Shown here: in pieces, positions 14,163 to 15,519 of the stretch
Layout of the letters: the number at the start of each line of letters is the position of its first letter
How positions within the stretch are numbered: the first letter of the stretch is position 1
DNA from: Gammaproteobacteria bacterium
GTDB taxonomy: Bacteria > Pseudomonadota > Gammaproteobacteria > Pseudomonadales > Azotimanducaceae
DNA: 15,519 bases
Assembly (NCBI GenBank): GCA_003228415.1
Contig: QIDL01000071.1
Coordinates: 1-15,519 of the forward strand
Direction of reading: 5' to 3'
Translations under genes and position numbers: made by a program
Notes under the pieces: generated by a model
Told to the model about the DNA's origin: nothing
Seen by the model: only the letters and a program-made list of their open reading frames with translations
The model's database searches: none

Positions 14163-15519
14163 TTAACCTTCCCGCAATATCGCATAACGAAACTCGGGAT
14201 TTATCACGGCCTTGGCGGCTTTCAGGACATCGTCGAGAAGGGTGGTGTAGCTGAGCATACCGTCCTCAGACTCGCCGACCACACCATCAGCCATGAGCCT
14301 GTCGATGAACAGATTGAATAGCCGCGCGTCGAAAAATTCCGGTGCGTTGATGCCATAGATACGGCTCATTTTGTGGGCGACCACGCGACTTTCCTCCTGC
14401 AGCGACTCTCTCGTACGCTCACAGGTGCCCGGTGATGCCAGCAAGCCGATGACAATGTAGAGCCTTTCGAGAGTGGGCGAGATGATACTGGCGAGCAGGG
14501 ACAGTTGGTGGTGATTCGGGTGACCGGCGGGAGGTGCGCAATAACCACCAGAGGGATGTAACTCGAGAAGTTCCAGGGCAACCAGATGAGTCAGCCATCG
14601 ATCTGTGGCCGATCGATCCTCTCTCAGGTTCAGCTCTGCGGCAATGTAGGGAAATACCGTGGAAACCATGGTTTCCAGGGCCAGCTTGTGCAATGGCCTT
14701 CTACGTTGATGTATCAGACAGGCGATCAGCGCAGGCAACGCCAGTGTGTGGACCACGTTATTTCGATACCAGGTCATAAGCACTGCGTTGAAAGAATCGT
14801 GACAGAGAATGTCGCCGAACTCCTGTTGTTCTCGACTCAACATACTGAGCCGTTCTACGTATTCGACCACGGCCTGGCCGTCCATGTCGGTAATCGTGTA
14901 GTCGTGGTGGCGTTGGTCCGCCCGGAGCAACTTAAGGCAACAGTTGATCTGATCGATCAACTGTGTTTCGTCAATCGCGAATCGCGGTGTGCTGAGGGTG
15001 ACCAGTGCGACCAGATTGATCGGGTTGACCGAGGCGCTCTCATTGATGCGCCAGAGTATTTCATGACTGAGTTCAAGGGGTGCGTTGACCGGCTCTACCT
15101 CGTTGAGCCAGTCCTGCAGGATCAGAGGCTGACCAAAATTCACATCGACCTTGCCGAAGTTCTGGCGAATCAGTTTCAGGCTTCGAAAGACATCGCCGAT
15201 CGATTCACCGCGTTTCTCGCTACCTCTGAGCTCATCCAGATAGCTGCCGGCTTCGATGATTTTTTCATAGCCGAAGTAGACGGGCACCAGAGCCAGTGGT
15301 CGTAGTATGCCTCGCTCATGGCATTCGAGAGTCATCTTCAATAAGCCGATGCGGGGTGGCAGCAACCGGCCGGTCCTCGAACGACCACCTTCGGGGAAAA
15401 ATTCCACGCTGTGGCCCCGCCGATAGACCTGATAAAGGTATTCCGAGAATACCGCGGAGTAGATCGGGTCCTCACGAAACTGTCGACGCATGAAAAAGGC
15501 ACCGCCGCGCCGCAGCAGG
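14163..15519 (-). CDS. plsB: Glycerol-3-phosphate acyltransferase PlsB, 5' end cut by window
   Basis: PlsB acylates glycerol-3-phosphate at position 1, the first step of phospholipid synthesis, at the inner membrane. About 451 C-terminal residues are present (E. coli PlsB has 807). The frame stays open to the window edge, so the catalytic HX4D motif lies outside. The fragment begins LLRRGGAFFMRRQF, which contains the substrate-binding block usually written GAFFIRR. The next block is VEFFPEGGRSRTGRL, then VNFGQP. The C-terminal part matches the E. coli enzyme, for example VLMTWYRNNVVHTLALPAL and GINAPEFFDARLFN. The ATG at 15491 is internal and not the start. The gene converges with rsmJ. In Pseudomonas plsB also lies in the broad region of adk, tsaB and rsmJ. 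Confidence 0.96.
   Translation of the reverse strand, partial: LLRRGGAFFMRRQFREDPIYSAVFSEYLYQVYRRGHSVEFFPEGGRSRTGRLLPPRIGLLKMTLECHERGILRPLALVPVYFGYEKIIEAGSYLDELRGSEKRGESIGDVFRSLKLIRQNFGKVDVNFGQPLILQDWLNEVEPVNAPLELSHEILWRINESASVNPINLVALVTLSTPRFAIDETQLIDQINCCLKLLRADQRHHDYTITDMDGQAVVEYVERLSMLSREQQEFGDILCHDSFNAVLMTWYRNNVVHTLALPALIACLIHQRRRPLHKLALETMVSTVFPYIAAELNLREDRSATDRWLTHLVALELLELHPSGGYCAPPAGHPNHHQLSLLASIISPTLERLYIVIGLLASPGTCERTRESLQEESRVVAHKMSRIYGINAPEFFDARLFNLFIDRLMADGVVGESEDGMLSYTTLLDDVLKAAKAVINPEFRYAILREG

Noticed and set aside
14586..15305. Plus-strand open frame (239 codons) opposite plsB
   Set aside because: plsB on the minus strand is certain over this range; the plus-strand translation has no domain.

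Overview
This window looks like a chromosomal segment of a free-living gammaproteobacterium. Every gene I can name is a core or widely conserved gene. The order mucD/degP-lepA-lepB-DUF4845-rnc-era-recO is the one known from Pseudomonas and its relatives. The pairing rlmD-relA and the series adk, tsaB, rsmJ, plsB also recall Pseudomonas-type neighbourhoods, though here they are joined differently. I cannot name a genus. I see no rRNA or tRNA gene, insertion sequence, phage gene, CRISPR array or toxin-antitoxin pair.

Layout. Positions 1-9936 form one long plus-strand run: the 3' part of a periplasmic serine protease (mucD/degP type), then the translation factor lepA, signal peptidase lepB, a small DUF4845 membrane protein, RNase III (rnc), the GTPase era, recO, the 23S rRNA methyltransferase rlmD and the alarmone synthetase relA. 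From lepA onward the genes are 15 nt apart or less, or overlap, which fits an operon. adk follows 69 nt after relA. A 209-nt non-coding stretch with several inverted repeats comes next, then a 157-residue histone H1-like protein made of only nine kinds of amino acid. Converging on it from the minus strand is moeA. Strong stem-loops lie between the two genes. moeA and the plus-strand gene tsaB overlap at their 5' ends. tsaB is coupled to rsmJ, and rsmJ converges on a minus-strand plsB that runs off the right edge.

How the genes work together. The main operon groups protein export and quality control (protease, LepB), ribosome and RNA work (LepA, RNase III, Era, RlmD), recombinational repair (RecO) and the stringent response (RelA). 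The right half holds nucleotide metabolism (Adk), nucleoid organisation (histone-like protein), molybdenum cofactor synthesis (MoeA), tRNA t6A modification (TsaB), 16S rRNA methylation (RsmJ) and the first step of phospholipid synthesis (PlsB).

Most of the window is ordinary housekeeping DNA and I see no clear new system. The points most worth a second look are: a RelA that appears to lack the conserved-cysteine (zinc-finger) domain; a three-copy 8-bp tandem repeat in the lepA leader; the structured region upstream of the histone-like gene; a 16-bp stem with G-U pairs after that gene; and the moeA start, which has no usual start codon outside tsaB.
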